From positions 1-64,000 of the forward strand of contig NZ_QPHM01000003.1 of the NCBI RefSeq assembly GCF_003336245.1: 64,000 bases of DNA, in the 5' to 3' direction. Positions 43,801 to 52,487 of the stretch are shown here, one piece after another. The first letter of the stretch is position 1. The number at the start of each line of letters is the position of its first letter. The notes beneath the pieces were generated by a model that saw nothing but the letters and a program-made list of their open reading frames with translations, ran no database searches and was not told where the DNA came from. The position numbers and the translations under genes are program-made. Source of the DNA: Haloplanus salinus. Lineage in GTDB: Archaea; Halobacteriota; Halobacteria; Halobacteriales; Haloferacaceae.

Positions 43801-44181
43801 GTCGATCCACCAATTCCCCTCGTCAATTCCGTTACCAGCGACAATACGGGGGACGACATCTTCTCCCGTAAGATCGATCCGGCTGTTCAACATGATATTC
43901 TCGGTGATCAGCTTATATCGAATATCGATATCACCGACACGTCCCTGATTCGTATCCCGAAGCTCCGCTTTGAGTTCATCGCGACGTTGCCGAATCGCCT
44001 CGATGCGGTTGAGATCGTCATCACGCTCCTCTTCGGCAGTGTCTAAAAGGGTGATCGTAAGCTGCTTTGGGTCCCGTCGTGGTCGAAGAATTTCGCGAAG
44101 AAGCCAATCAGATTCGAGTAGCTCCATCCCGATGTCTTTCCCCGCTCCCCCGATAGTGAAGACCCGATCCGGTACGGTCAT
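40885..44181 (-). CDS. large FtsZ/tubulin-like GTPase with coiled coils
   Basis: A 1098-residue protein. The N-terminal third carries the tubulin-superfamily GTP-binding motifs: FTIGGAGKDIG (residues 9-18, T1 loop position) and the signature GGLGGGTGSGLFVD (178-191, T4), with a NTQGM/NxHTEG-type segment (LPNHTEGLRE at 211-220). Long coiled coils follow at about 470-590 (LERLEDDLAETEAELEKVRE) and 770-830. A C-terminal domain of about 250 residues precedes an acidic Ser/Asp-rich tail. FtsZ and CetZ have only 350-400 residues, so this is a distinct large member, like the Tubulin_2-type FtsZ-like families. It is the first gene of a three-gene coupled operon. Confidence 0.9.
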   Translation of the reverse strand: MTVPDRVFTIGGAGKDIGMELLESDWLLREILRPRRDPKQLTITLLDTAEEERDDDLNRIEAIRQRRDELKAELRDTNQGRVGDIDIRYKLITENIMLNSRIDLTGEDVVPRIVAGNGIDEGNWWIDEDHIEENLNFAKGAVRKRGLGKAMYYKAYAEDDELATLVDIPSKGEVAIIGGLGGGTGSGLFVDIATELAQKMPTADITLFGVLPNHTEGLRESANAFAALSELERLSLEGDQLFKDRILMPIDPTGFDGKRGNRVESDEMLEQFDEAATYLIAGYYNTQGMEDVFSGSPQFAPFTVGIPQILRYNIDAVQEARGTFQELLDLKESAMDAERDIYEEVELFLDTQFDDAEGGLRGEDENDLAERLNTFESLLDSELFGELDYKSVGIFKDIVSDARNEAEDIGDQVDVIGGSLRAGVAEPNQQTTFKDSVDARLVDVLSQELELLVRRKRLLEQKTAIDTSRIQRTVEYLLGTEDVGTSAGGILQRLQSQLDDSVEKLERLEDDLAETEAELEKVREDQQEEIKASTSKWKRTVEDDLEQLQTLNVEAVEADLAALHSALASYMSEVVNTETADEVDNVDRGEVNQAFDQLEGTLHPMGVSVEADKRAINQSLSELRDAKKAHLTMQQEESTFESLTPWESSTAEEKQDAQKTFRMASNRLDDAGVFSLGPPDEFRVDIEYDADAVVRKVEQQASDLRTDIVRALRDAVDEEPNEGDIAELETELDTTPIDREACREIVRRAFERELVETDDLAARRQNLQARIDELTVEMELYEETIDLFEAVNAHRRTFEQNNTEFRESLATFDEDAGGSVAVKSEDYVFIKNIQPDDVLQATGNETLAETDLFADPHERNRLRESLEELAKNTLDRKYTGLQRRKLNHRGRRYSDLRVRVALMSPAVDNIDGETIDLKSTYREAFDLEGNPTKQRYSAWSPPIGGDWDIGLGVFIDGVFLDNIRKVIQADGYASGYDEWASNPDVDIRIHHSLGLDDGYYIRRTDTLNIESTEDLEFLLQDEDAVVQGLLDQYSEQVWYGADEEDTEEAPQSADNSERSNGHERDHHSAMEDGSIEDSSHRDASEMVDRSGHDPSDSE

Positions 44182-44186
44182 CGTGT

Positions 44187-44239
44187 GTGAATATCACATA
44201 CGTTGTCATCTTAAAACTGTTATCCACGGTGAATATCAC
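44187..44239. promoter_or_regulatory. two GTGAATATCAC boxes before the tubulin-like gene
   Basis: GTGAATATCAC occurs at 44187-44197, ending 6 bases from the start codon, and again at 44229-44239. The copies are 42 bases apart, about four helical turns, in direct orientation. The motif is nearly palindromic (GTGA..TCAC). They are good candidates for a repressor site covering the promoter. Confidence 0.55.
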
Positions 44240-44357
44240 CCTGGTTGACCATACTGCAGGTGTATAAGAGCAGATACCGTCTCACGGCCCACGTTGCATC
44301 CCGAGCCGATCTGATCCGGGCAAAGTACAGTTGTTTATGCTACCCTAGTGGAGAAAG

Positions 44358-46586
44358 CTAGCAGGTCCGATAGCCAAGTGTGGCCGCCTCCAGACGGGAG
44401 GTCACATCGTCAGCGGACGTGAATAGGCGCTGATTTGACGGCGTGTGCCAACTCGCCACCTTCAGGCGCGCGGCTGTCTCATCATCGATATCTGCCGTCC
44501 TCGCCAGTTCATCGATCGGCAGTCCCTGAAGATCGGTCGGCATGTCGTAGCCTGCCTCACGCAACGCTTCGATAGTCTCAGCGTCGACACCCAGAATTCT
44601 GTCAAAAGTGTCGACCTCGTCGAGCGCTTCGTCAGTTGAGACTTCGACCGATAGCTCCAGTTGCTCAATTCCTTCATCCTCGAGGAGGTCCACTGCCTGT
44701 TCGTAGCGGTCGCGTGCTTGGCGGAATCGGACGCGGGCGACCGTCTGCTGGTCGCTTACAAACGCGACGATAGCATTCTCCATGTCCGATTCAGCAGCGC
44801 CAAGGAGTTCCTGGACGTCATCAAGCGCCTGTCGGGGCGAATCGACACTCAACAGTGCGGCCTTCGCCGCTTCGAGTTCGTCACGAATCTCCGGTGCCTG
44901 ATCATCATCAACAGCTGATAGCGCTTGGTTGAAGCCTTCAACGGCATCTTCTAGTCGTGTTGCAGCACGACCGTACTCACCCTGATCTTTGGCGCGCTGC
45001 CCCTGTTCAAACGCCTGTGTTGCCTCCTCGACAAGCTCGTCCGGCTCCATATCGCTAGTCACATCCTCAACATCACGGTCAGTTCCAACATCGCCAGTAT
45101 CGTGCGTATCGCGCGACTCCGTGGTGGCCGCTACTGTATCGGAAGCCGAGCCATTCCGCAAGCCAAGATAGCTCGCTAGCAGCACCGAGCCAAGTACTAC
45201 GCTGCCGATTCCAGCGAGAAGGGTCCGGTTCTCTCTCACCATGGACAGCTGTGAGGGCTCTGTACTCATCGCTGGCGTCGCGGTACCAGTGGCCAGCGAG
45301 GTCGACACTGGTGTTTCGGTGGGTGTCGAGTCACTATCTGACCGACTATCGGTAGGGGCTGGTGTTGGCGTTGTGGTTGGAGTCGGTGTTTGAGTCGAGG
45401 TGTCGGCCGAATCAGTCCCAGGTGTAGGTGTTTCGTCGCCGACGATCGCGTACAGCGTACCATTTTCTCCGGCAGCGTATACAACCCCGTTTGAGACGGA
45501 GAGAGCAGGGTGGGCAGACGGGCTAAGTGTGTATGACCACTGCTGAGCACTCGTCGTCGGCTCAATGGTGCGGACGCCGCCGCTGATTCCAACACAGAGG
45601 ACGTCTTCGGACAGAACGGGTGAGTAGCACCGAGCACCCGCGTCGAATTGATACCGCTCAGTGCCCGTATCTGGATCAAGAATATAAAGTGTGCCATCAC
45701 CTCCGGGAACAGCCAGTATTGAATCTGTCACCGCCAAGCTTGCTGGTGATTGTATGGGGATATTCTTCGACCACTGTTGCTCTCCGAACTGTGCGGTGAG
45801 AGCAATGACTCGGTCGTTTTCGCTCGTGAGATAGAGTGTGCCGTCAGCAACTACGGGTGGTGAACGAAATCCGTTTAATACTTGCGTCTGCCAGTATCGG
45901 CGACCATCTTCAGCATCGAGTGCAAAGACCATGCCAGCTTCATTCGCAGCGTAGACGTTACCATCAACAACTGCTGGTGCTCCGTAGATTGGGCCCTCAG
46001 TGTTGAACTCCCACTGTACCTCCCCAGTTGTGGCGTTGAGGCCAGACACTCGGCCGTTGCGTCCACCGATGTAGACACTGTCACCAACGGGTGTCGGGGA
46101 CGCACCGATCGGAAGCCCAAGTGATGTGCTCCATCGTTCGCTGCCATCATCAGTGGAAAGAGCATAGACATTGGAATCCGTGGAGCTGACATAGACCGTT
46201 CCGTCGGCGACAGCTGGCGTTGAATAGATACTATTGTCCGTCCGGAACTGCCAACGTGGATTGCCAGTAGCCGTATCAAGCGCATAGACGGAGTTACTGG
46301 TGCTTCCCACGTAGGCCGTCCCATCAACGACGGCAGGTGCAGAAAATGATTCAGCCTGAACAGTGAACTGCCACCGTTCCTGGATTGATTCTGTTGGAAC
46401 TACACTTGAGCCAGTGCCAGCGTTAGTGGCAGTACTACGGTGCATTGGCCAGTTTGTAGTTGCTGAAGACTGTGCAACACCCGACATCGGAATAAGCCCC
46501 GAAGTTGCCGTCGTAACCGCCCCAAATTGAGCGAGAAGCCGCCGGCGAGAAAGCGCGGCCGTCCCCACGGAACGCATCAATAGCAC
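44358..46586 (-). CDS. Tat-exported beta-propeller with membrane span and cytosolic helical/HhH tail
   Basis: This 742-residue protein has a twin-arginine signal (SRRRLLAQFG at 13-22), then a PQQ-like beta-propeller of seven or eight repeats (about 50-385; repeated AVVDGTxYVGSxxxxVYALD units). A Thr/Pro-rich linker (385-450) leads to one membrane helix (about 455-476), an alpha-helical TPR-like region (about 510-650; QGQRAKDQGEYGRAATRLED) and a helix-hairpin-helix domain (about 661-710; ILGVDAETIEALREAGYDMP). The propeller is outside and the helical tail inside. The gene runs with the tubulin-like operon 176 bases downstream and shares its AT-rich codon use, so it is a likely partner, for example a surface sensor. 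Confidence 0.85.
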   Translation of the reverse strand: MLLMRSVGTAALSRRRLLAQFGAVTTATSGLIPMSGVAQSSATTNWPMHRSTATNAGTGSSVVPTESIQERWQFTVQAESFSAPAVVDGTAYVGSTSNSVYALDTATGNPRWQFRTDNSIYSTPAVADGTVYVSSTDSNVYALSTDDGSERWSTSLGLPIGASPTPVGDSVYIGGRNGRVSGLNATTGEVQWEFNTEGPIYGAPAVVDGNVYAANEAGMVFALDAEDGRRYWQTQVLNGFRSPPVVADGTLYLTSENDRVIALTAQFGEQQWSKNIPIQSPASLAVTDSILAVPGGDGTLYILDPDTGTERYQFDAGARCYSPVLSEDVLCVGISGGVRTIEPTTSAQQWSYTLSPSAHPALSVSNGVVYAAGENGTLYAIVGDETPTPGTDSADTSTQTPTPTTTPTPAPTDSRSDSDSTPTETPVSTSLATGTATPAMSTEPSQLSMVRENRTLLAGIGSVVLGSVLLASYLGLRNGSASDTVAATTESRDTHDTGDVGTDRDVEDVTSDMEPDELVEEATQAFEQGQRAKDQGEYGRAATRLEDAVEGFNQALSAVDDDQAPEIRDELEAAKAALLSVDSPRQALDDVQELLGAAESDMENAIVAFVSDQQTVARVRFRQARDRYEQAVDLLEDEGIEQLELSVEVSTDEALDEVDTFDRILGVDAETIEALREAGYDMPTDLQGLPIDELARTADIDDETAARLKVASWHTPSNQRLFTSADDVTSRLEAATLGYRTC

Positions 46587-47054
46587 CCTCCATGCACGGC
46601 CGACGCTGTCATACGGATTCTATGTTGGTTAGTCACGATCCGCAGCGGATCCCCCCGAGTAACGAGCCCCATGGGCAAAGGTAAAATGGAATACAGGTAA
46701 TAAACATTCGTGTCGAAGAAACAACTATTTGTGAAGATTGATTTTGAGACGGCATCGTGGTGGGAGCGTACATTCGCCTCTGGTCGAAGGAGCTGATGAA
46801 GCGACTATTGAGGTGTCGTAGCCAACCCGAGCATATGCGCAAACTGATTATTATTTGGACAAAAATGCCTTAGAGCAGGTTGTAGACTCTGAGACATCAT
46901 TATATGTTTAGTCGGGATGTTGATATAGTTGCGGTTGTCAGTAGTGACATGTATGGTCAGAGGCTTCAGCAGTGGACCCGCCCTCGCCGTGGGACAACGG
47001 TGCAATCGAACGGACGTCGGTCTCAGCGAGCGTCTCTGAGGCCGGAGCGACTGA
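46587..47054. other. AT-rich divergent intergenic region
   Basis: No gene is supported. The stretch is much more AT-rich than the plus-strand gene that follows and marks the right edge of the AT-rich tubulin block. AT runs at about 46690-46740 and 46842-46865 may hold promoters. The long minus-strand frame over 46938-48962 is a shadow of the gene on the plus strand. Confidence 0.45.
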
Positions 47055-49187
47055 ATGCGTGAGCTGGGCGCGCTCGTCGCTGTCTTGCTCGTAATCGTCT
47101 CGGGGTTCGCCCCGTTCGCGGTGGTGGGGGTCGCCAGCGCGGCCGGTAACACGACCATCGTAGTCGCCGCTGACGGGACCGGGGACCACCAGACTATCCA
47201 GGCCGGCGTCGACGCAGCGACCGCTGGCGACACCGTCGAGGTGCAGTCGGGAACCTACACGGAACAGGTCACCGTCGACACGGAGATCACACTGGTCGCG
47301 CCGAACGGAGCGACGCTCGACGGGACTGGGATCAGTGGGGGCACAGTCGGTATTGACGTGACTCCGTCGCTCGGGTCGGGACTCACCATCGAGGGATTCA
47401 CCGTGACGGGGTACACTGACGGCGTCACCGTCGGGGGCTCGGCTGGCGAGAGCTACGACGACGCCAGCGAGGAGAGCATCAGCGGCGGCTGGACCATCCG
47501 CGACCTGGTCAGTACGGGCAACGCCGAGGACGGCCTCGACATCGGGGCCGCTACAGGGACCGGGTGGACGCTGCGGAACGTCAGAGCCACCGGGAACAGT
47601 GACGATGGTATCGAGATTGGGGGGTTCGCTAGCGGGACGGTTGCGTGGCGTCTCCTCGAAAGCAACGCGTCCGCGAACGACGGGTACGGCATCCGCGTGT
47701 CCTCGACCAGCGGTAGCTGGGAACTGTTGGACTCGACCACGAGCGACAACCGAGATACCGGGCTCTATGCGTCGGGGACGAGCGGCGCGTGGACCATCGG
47801 CCACCACAACGCGTCGGCGAACAGCTTCAACGGAATCGACATCGCAGGGGGCGGCGGTGGCGACTGGACAATCCACAACACGACGGCCTCGGACAACAGC
47901 GACGTGACACTCTACCGCAAGGACGGCCCCGGTCCCTCGACCGAGTTCGCTACGACCACGACGGACGACGTCGGCTACTACACCTTCGACGTACCGGCTC
48001 CCCCGGGCGAGTCGACGGTCGAGACGCGCCTCCACTTCGACGACCCGACCGGCGAGTACGCACAGGCCTGGTACCGGGACCGGCATCGCTGGGCGAACGC
48101 GACGGCGATGCGGAACGCGGTCGGAAGCCACGACCGGCACAACTTCCAGACGCTCCGGGAGGCGGGAATGCTGCTGGACGTGTGGGTCCAGCCACTCTCG
48201 ACCTGTCAGGACCCGACCGACGCCGACAGCTGTACGTTCCCCGACCGCGAGGACACGGTCACCGTCGACCCGAACGAGACCGTCGCAGTCCACTACGAAC
48301 TGTGGAACGGCGACGACCGGGTCTACCGGGACTACGACGTCGACGACCCGGCGACCCGGACCACGATGTTCGGCGCGGGCCACGAGATCGCACCCGGCGA
48401 GCTCCGATCGAAGACGGAGACGCTGACCGCACCCATCGTCGACGGTACATACGACTACCGGGCGAATTCGACCAGCGACACCCGCAACGGCGTGGTGAGC
48501 AACTCGACGGCGACCTACACCATCGAGGTCAGCGGTTCCGTCGCCCAGCAGGCCCGATCCCCCGACGGGTTCAGTGCCCGTATCTCGAACCCGGGGTCGG
48601 GTGAGCCGGTCCTGCTCGGTGGCGACGACGGCGTCGCATCGACCAGCGGGACGACGATGCAGAGCCTGCTCTTGCGGACCGATGGGTCGAACTACACTGT
48701 GAACGTGACCGGGAACGACTCGGCGCCGGCCGGGACGGCCCCGCTCCCGCTTGCGCCCGGTGGCACCGCCTTCGGCTACTTCACCGTCGGTCACTCGATC
48801 CCGGACACCGCGATTGCAAACGTCACCTTCAGGCTCCGTGTCGACCGGGGCGACCTCTCCGGCGCCGGCATCCAGCCGACAGACGTGACGGTGTACCGAT
48901 ACGTCGACGGCGTTCCGACGCCACTCCCGACGGCAGTCGTCGAGGAAACCTCGACGGCGCACGTCTACGAGACGACCTCACCGGGACTCTCCGTGTTCGC
49001 TGTCGATACGGCCGATCTGATGAGTCCGCCAACGACTGAAAACGCGACACCTTCTCTCGACCGGACGACTGCGGGCCGAACTGGGACGTCAGTCGATACT
49101 ACTGGGGCTAGCAGCCCGGGGTTCACCGTCGTCCTCACTGCACTCGCGCTACTGGTCGTGGCAGTCCGCCTGAGCCGACGGCGCTGA
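47055..49187 (+). CDS. secreted beta-helix surface protein with PGF-pre-PGF and PGF-CTERM-like tail
   Basis: This 710-residue protein has a Sec signal peptide (MRELGALVAVLLVIVSGFAP, residues 1-30). A right-handed parallel beta-helix follows (about 35-290; HQTIQAGVDAATAGDTVEVQ, repeated GIxIxG and DNRDTGLYAS-type turns). Next come a middle domain (about 290-480) and a PGF-pre-PGF domain (about 490-645; DGFSARISNPGSGEPVLLGG). The C-terminus SSPGFTVVLTALALLVVAVR plus basic residues is an archaeosortase-type anchor signal. It is exported and anchored on the cell surface, where beta-helix proteins often bind or cut polysaccharides; no catalytic site was identified. Confidence 0.88.
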   Translation: MRELGALVAVLLVIVSGFAPFAVVGVASAAGNTTIVVAADGTGDHQTIQAGVDAATAGDTVEVQSGTYTEQVTVDTEITLVAPNGATLDGTGISGGTVGIDVTPSLGSGLTIEGFTVTGYTDGVTVGGSAGESYDDASEESISGGWTIRDLVSTGNAEDGLDIGAATGTGWTLRNVRATGNSDDGIEIGGFASGTVAWRLLESNASANDGYGIRVSSTSGSWELLDSTTSDNRDTGLYASGTSGAWTIGHHNASANSFNGIDIAGGGGGDWTIHNTTASDNSDVTLYRKDGPGPSTEFATTTTDDVGYYTFDVPAPPGESTVETRLHFDDPTGEYAQAWYRDRHRWANATAMRNAVGSHDRHNFQTLREAGMLLDVWVQPLSTCQDPTDADSCTFPDREDTVTVDPNETVAVHYELWNGDDRVYRDYDVDDPATRTTMFGAGHEIAPGELRSKTETLTAPIVDGTYDYRANSTSDTRNGVVSNSTATYTIEVSGSVAQQARSPDGFSARISNPGSGEPVLLGGDDGVASTSGTTMQSLLLRTDGSNYTVNVTGNDSAPAGTAPLPLAPGGTAFGYFTVGHSIPDTAIANVTFRLRVDRGDLSGAGIQPTDVTVYRYVDGVPTPLPTAVVEETSTAHVYETTSPGLSVFAVDTADLMSPPTTENATPSLDRTTAGRTGTSVDTTGASSPGFTVVLTALALLVVAVRLSRRR

Positions 49188-49377
49188 GACGCTACTGATA
49201 CGACGCGAGGACTGCCCCGACTGCGCGCCGTCCTCGTCTTCTCGGTGGGGGACGTACAGTGGCGTTCCAAAGTAGCCTGGACCTCGTAGGGAAGGGGACG
49301 CCCGAAGACACGCTGTTCGAATTCGAGCCGAACATAAGTTCGCGGAGTTGACCGAACCACGTTCTCGCCACCGATTC

Positions 49378-49754
49378 TCTATCACGCCCACCAGTTCGGG
49401 CTCGCCTTTCACGGGCTCTTCCACCTCTTCGGGACCGTGATTGCCGCGCTGCTCGACGCCGACGTCGATCCGGAATACTATCGCCACGTCCACGAACTGG
49501 TCCACATCGTCGAGGACGGTCGCCTGGCTGGTTGTCGCGGTGTGGATCCCGCTGGCAGTCGCTGCTGCGACGACTCCCCACGTCCCTGCGAACGCGCGGA
49601 GATTAAGTGAAAAGACAGCTTCGGCAACTCGATCGACGTTGCCGCCGAGATAATTGAACGCTCGAAGCAGGCCACCGACCAGCGGGACCATTATCAGGAA
49701 GAACCCGATGTTCGTAATCTGACCGAACAGCAACAACACGAGAACACGCACCAC
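49378..49754. pseudogene. two overlapping gene remnants
   Basis: On the plus strand, 49378-49545 reads LYHAHQFGLAFHGLFHLFGT, then VIAALLDADVDPEYYRHVHE and LVHIVEDGR, a convincing protein segment that has no start and soon meets frame breaks. On the minus strand, 49560-49754 reads VLVLLLFGQITNIGFFLIMV and NVDRVAEAVFSLNLRAFAGT, a membrane segment that could start at ATG 49754. Neither belongs to a family I recognise. The region 49188-49808 has no intact gene. Confidence 0.4.
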
Positions 49755-49808
49755 ATCTCGTACGGTGGCACCTGAAAAACGTTGACTCCCTGTGTCGTCG
49801 TCATCGAG

Positions 49809-51437
49809 TTACTCCGTCCCGGATGCCGTGTTGTCGGGAATATCGATTCTTACGGTCGTTCCGTTATCTATTTCAAACGAAACGTCGCCGTTGAGTGTCA
49901 TCACTGCCCACTTGAGTTGCCACAGTCCGAGTCCAGTCGTGTGCTTCAGTGCGTCCTCTGTGCCCCTGTCCAGAGCGTCGAGTTCCGCTGCAGGGATGCC
50001 TGGGCCGTCGTCGCTGATGATCACGCAGTAGCCCCCGTCCGTGGCTGTGATCGTCACTGCCGCCGCCGAGGCTGCGTAATCGACCGCGTTTTTGAGTGGA
50101 CTCTCGATTGCGTTCGCGGCAGCCCGTCGATTCGTGGTTACCACAGCCGTTCCCGGCATGTCGGTAGTGACGGTCACGTCCGTGGCCGAAATACGGTCTA
50201 GTGCTCTCTCTACTATCCGCGTGAGATCGATCTGGCTGCTGGATTCCCGTGCTGAAACGAACCGATCGATCTGCTGTGCTTGCCGACCGAGCGCGACAGC
50301 GTCATCAGCAGCCGCAATGATCGACGAACGGTGCTCATCCACGCTACTCGGCAGGGTCTCGGCGTGGCTCTTCACGATGTCCATCCGGTTTCGAAGATTG
50401 TGTCTCAGCACTCGGTTCAAAACGGACAGTCGCTGTTGACTGACCTCACGGTCGCTCACGTCACGAAAGCTGAGTACACTTGCAATTCTGTTGCCATGTG
50501 GATCGGTAACGGCCGATAGCTGCGAATCGTACTGTCGGACTCCAGCAACCGTTTCGAGAGAGATAGTCTCGCTAGCCGCGATTTCGTCGATTTCATACCC
50601 TACGACGTCACCGATTTCGCTCGTTAGAAGCTCGCTCCGCGTCGTGTCGAGTTTTTCGACGGCGATTCGGTTGCTCTGTACGACTCGCCCGTTCGCATCA
50701 ACGACGAACATTAGATCGTCTGTCTGTTCGATCAGCGCGTCTTCACCGAGCGCTCCGACTGCCGGAATCGAGCTGAAGAGACCATACCGGTAGCGAGCAG
50801 CGGCCAAGCCCGTACAGGCGGTGATCGTCCCGGCATCGAACGTAACCGCCATCGCGGTCGCCGTTATCTCCAGAGTCGAGAGGTTCCAGAACAAGAACGA
50901 CCCGATGGGGATGGCCGAGAGTGACAGAGCCTGCCGTAACGAGAAACGGGCGTCGTTCTTATTCTGTCGAACCAACAGGTAACAGCCGGAAGCAACCAGC
51001 GAAAGTACATACGCAAAAACGACTGTGGCAGTGAAGCCTGCAATCGCTGGCGGTAACTCGACCTGACTTGCCTGGAGGCCAACGCGGAGCGGGACTAGCA
51101 ACACCGGTAATGTCAGTGCCAGTACCAACCGACGGCTGATCGCCGGACGCGTTCCGGTGTACTGGAGGGTAAATACGAACCACGGCGCAGTCATGAGGTT
51201 CCAGGTCACAAGTGGCAGGAGCGACCATATCTGATCACTCGTCTCTGGACCCGGAAGCCACGGGATACTACCGACCGACGCGGTGAGAACGCTTCCAACG
51301 CCCAAGATGCCGACAGTCGCTGCCAGTGCCCGACGACCGAGCTGTGGATCCATCCGCAGTACTGAGTAACTAACCCAACACAGCCAGCCCCCCGCAAAGA
51401 GTCCGATAACCAGGAATCCGTATATAACCGATACCAC
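49809..51437 (-). CDS. membrane-sensor histidine kinase with PAS domain
   Basis: A 542-residue sensor kinase of the same layout as the one at 16686: seven hydrophobic segments (residues 5-225), a PAS domain (about 235-345; DDLMFVVDANGRVVQSNRIA to SVLSFRDVSDRE), and a dimerisation helix with His (LNRVLRHNLRNRMDIVKSHA). The HATPase has N box ESPLKNAVDY, G1 SDDGPGIP and G2 HTTGLGLWQ. All boxes are present. No response regulator is adjacent. It probably senses a membrane-related signal. Confidence 0.92.
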   Translation of the reverse strand: MVSVIYGFLVIGLFAGGWLCWVSYSVLRMDPQLGRRALAATVGILGVGSVLTASVGSIPWLPGPETSDQIWSLLPLVTWNLMTAPWFVFTLQYTGTRPAISRRLVLALTLPVLLVPLRVGLQASQVELPPAIAGFTATVVFAYVLSLVASGCYLLVRQNKNDARFSLRQALSLSAIPIGSFLFWNLSTLEITATAMAVTFDAGTITACTGLAAARYRYGLFSSIPAVGALGEDALIEQTDDLMFVVDANGRVVQSNRIAVEKLDTTRSELLTSEIGDVVGYEIDEIAASETISLETVAGVRQYDSQLSAVTDPHGNRIASVLSFRDVSDREVSQQRLSVLNRVLRHNLRNRMDIVKSHAETLPSSVDEHRSSIIAAADDAVALGRQAQQIDRFVSARESSSQIDLTRIVERALDRISATDVTVTTDMPGTAVVTTNRRAAANAIESPLKNAVDYAASAAAVTITATDGGYCVIISDDGPGIPAAELDALDRGTEDALKHTTGLGLWQLKWAVMTLNGDVSFEIDNGTTVRIDIPDNTASGTE

Positions 51438-51564
51438 GTGCAGTGGATTGTATCAGATCATTATACGATTACCGATGGAAGCCGCGCAGAGTTTAGATGT
51501 CACGTCTAGCCCGGACGGCCCTGGACTGCTGCATCGACTCTCCGTGTTCGTCAGCCGGTTCCGA

Positions 51565-52044
51565 TCAGCCGCTGGGAGTTTCAACGGAGTCTCGTCTTCG
51601 ACCGATACACGCGATGATCCGCGACCGGTTTTCATCCGAACGGCCACTCGGAGTACCTTCTGACGCTCCGACCGGGAGTCGGCTGGGGTGGGTCGCGCGA
51701 GCACTGGCTGCCGTCGGAAGCGCATCGACGATCCACAGCAGGTTCCGCAGTACCGACGCGCCAACCGTACAGGTGGAGCCATCCGACGTGACGACGACGA
51801 GTCCCAACAGGCACGTTCCGGGCGTGTACCCGCACAATCCTTCGAGCAAAAAGCCGTAGACCAACGTTGCGACCACCCCCGCGAACACCAACAAAAGGGA
51901 TCCGGTGTCGCCGAGAGCCGTCCCGGCGATCACGGCCACACCCCAGATCGGTCCCATGAGGACCGAATCGATGACATGCGCGAGTACCCGATGCCGGATC
52001 ACGTCTCCGCTCGTTCCGAGTTTCGGGGTCGGACGTTTCTTCAT
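51565..52044 (-). CDS. RDD-family membrane protein with aberrant C-terminus
   Basis: This 159-residue protein begins with RDD features (IRHRVLAHVIDSVLMGPIWG) and two further membrane segments. It includes the conserved GYTPGTCLLGLVVVTSDGST and ASVLRNLLWIVDALP. After about residue 110 the sequence becomes Ser/Arg-rich and lacks the last RDD helix, so a frameshift or truncation is likely. RDD proteins are multi-span membrane proteins of poorly known transport or regulatory role. Confidence 0.75.
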   Translation of the reverse strand: MKKRPTPKLGTSGDVIRHRVLAHVIDSVLMGPIWGVAVIAGTALGDTGSLLLVFAGVVATLVYGFLLEGLCGYTPGTCLLGLVVVTSDGSTCTVGASVLRNLLWIVDALPTAASARATHPSRLPVGASEGTPSGRSDENRSRIIACIGRRRDSVETPSG

Positions 52045-52059
52045 CTTGCTGTTTGAGTG

Positions 52060-52257
52060 CTAGAGGTCGGCATACAGCGTGGTCAAGCCACATTCCGGGC
52101 AAAGGAACGCCTGAAGTGAGGTCCGATACCCGATTCCGAGGCGCTCCAGTACACCACCTTCCCTGTCGGTTTCGACGTAGAGGTCGCCGACTCCTTCGGC
52201 GGTTACCGCCGTTTTCTCCATATCGACACCACAGTCCGGACACTGGCGCTCATCCAT
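52060..52257 (-). CDS. zinc-ribbon protein
   Basis: This 65-residue protein starts at ATG 52257 (MDERQCPDCGVDMEKTAVTA). It has CPDC and CPECG pairs near its two ends (about residues 6-9 and 54-58), a ribbon with an internal beta-strand pair (DLYVETDREGGVLERLGIGY). A longer form from 52290 adds only 11 residues. It lies 15 bases upstream of the RDD gene on the same strand and may be co-transcribed with it. Confidence 0.75.
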   Translation of the reverse strand: MDERQCPDCGVDMEKTAVTAEGVGDLYVETDREGGVLERLGIGYRTSLQAFLCPECGLTTLYADL

Positions 52258-52487
52258 TGGTCTCAGTTCAGTATTGATACCAATTCTCAAAAGGCCACAT
52301 TCGAAATTTCGCGGTTGGAAACACGCTGGGACTGTGCTTGATCGACGCTTTCCAGTCGACTGAGGGACCCCGGAGTAGGCAGTCTCTTGTGTCGATTAAA
52401 CTGGGAGTCGGCCGTGACCAGCGTGGCTGTTTCCGAGAGTGGAACAGTGGCCACCGGTTGATAAACTGGCCATACGATCACTGCAGT

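Noticed and set aside
46938-48962. 674-residue minus-strand protein
   Set aside because: It is exactly opposite the beta-helix surface protein gene, is Arg/Val-rich without domains, and mirrors the codon bias of the plus-strand gene.
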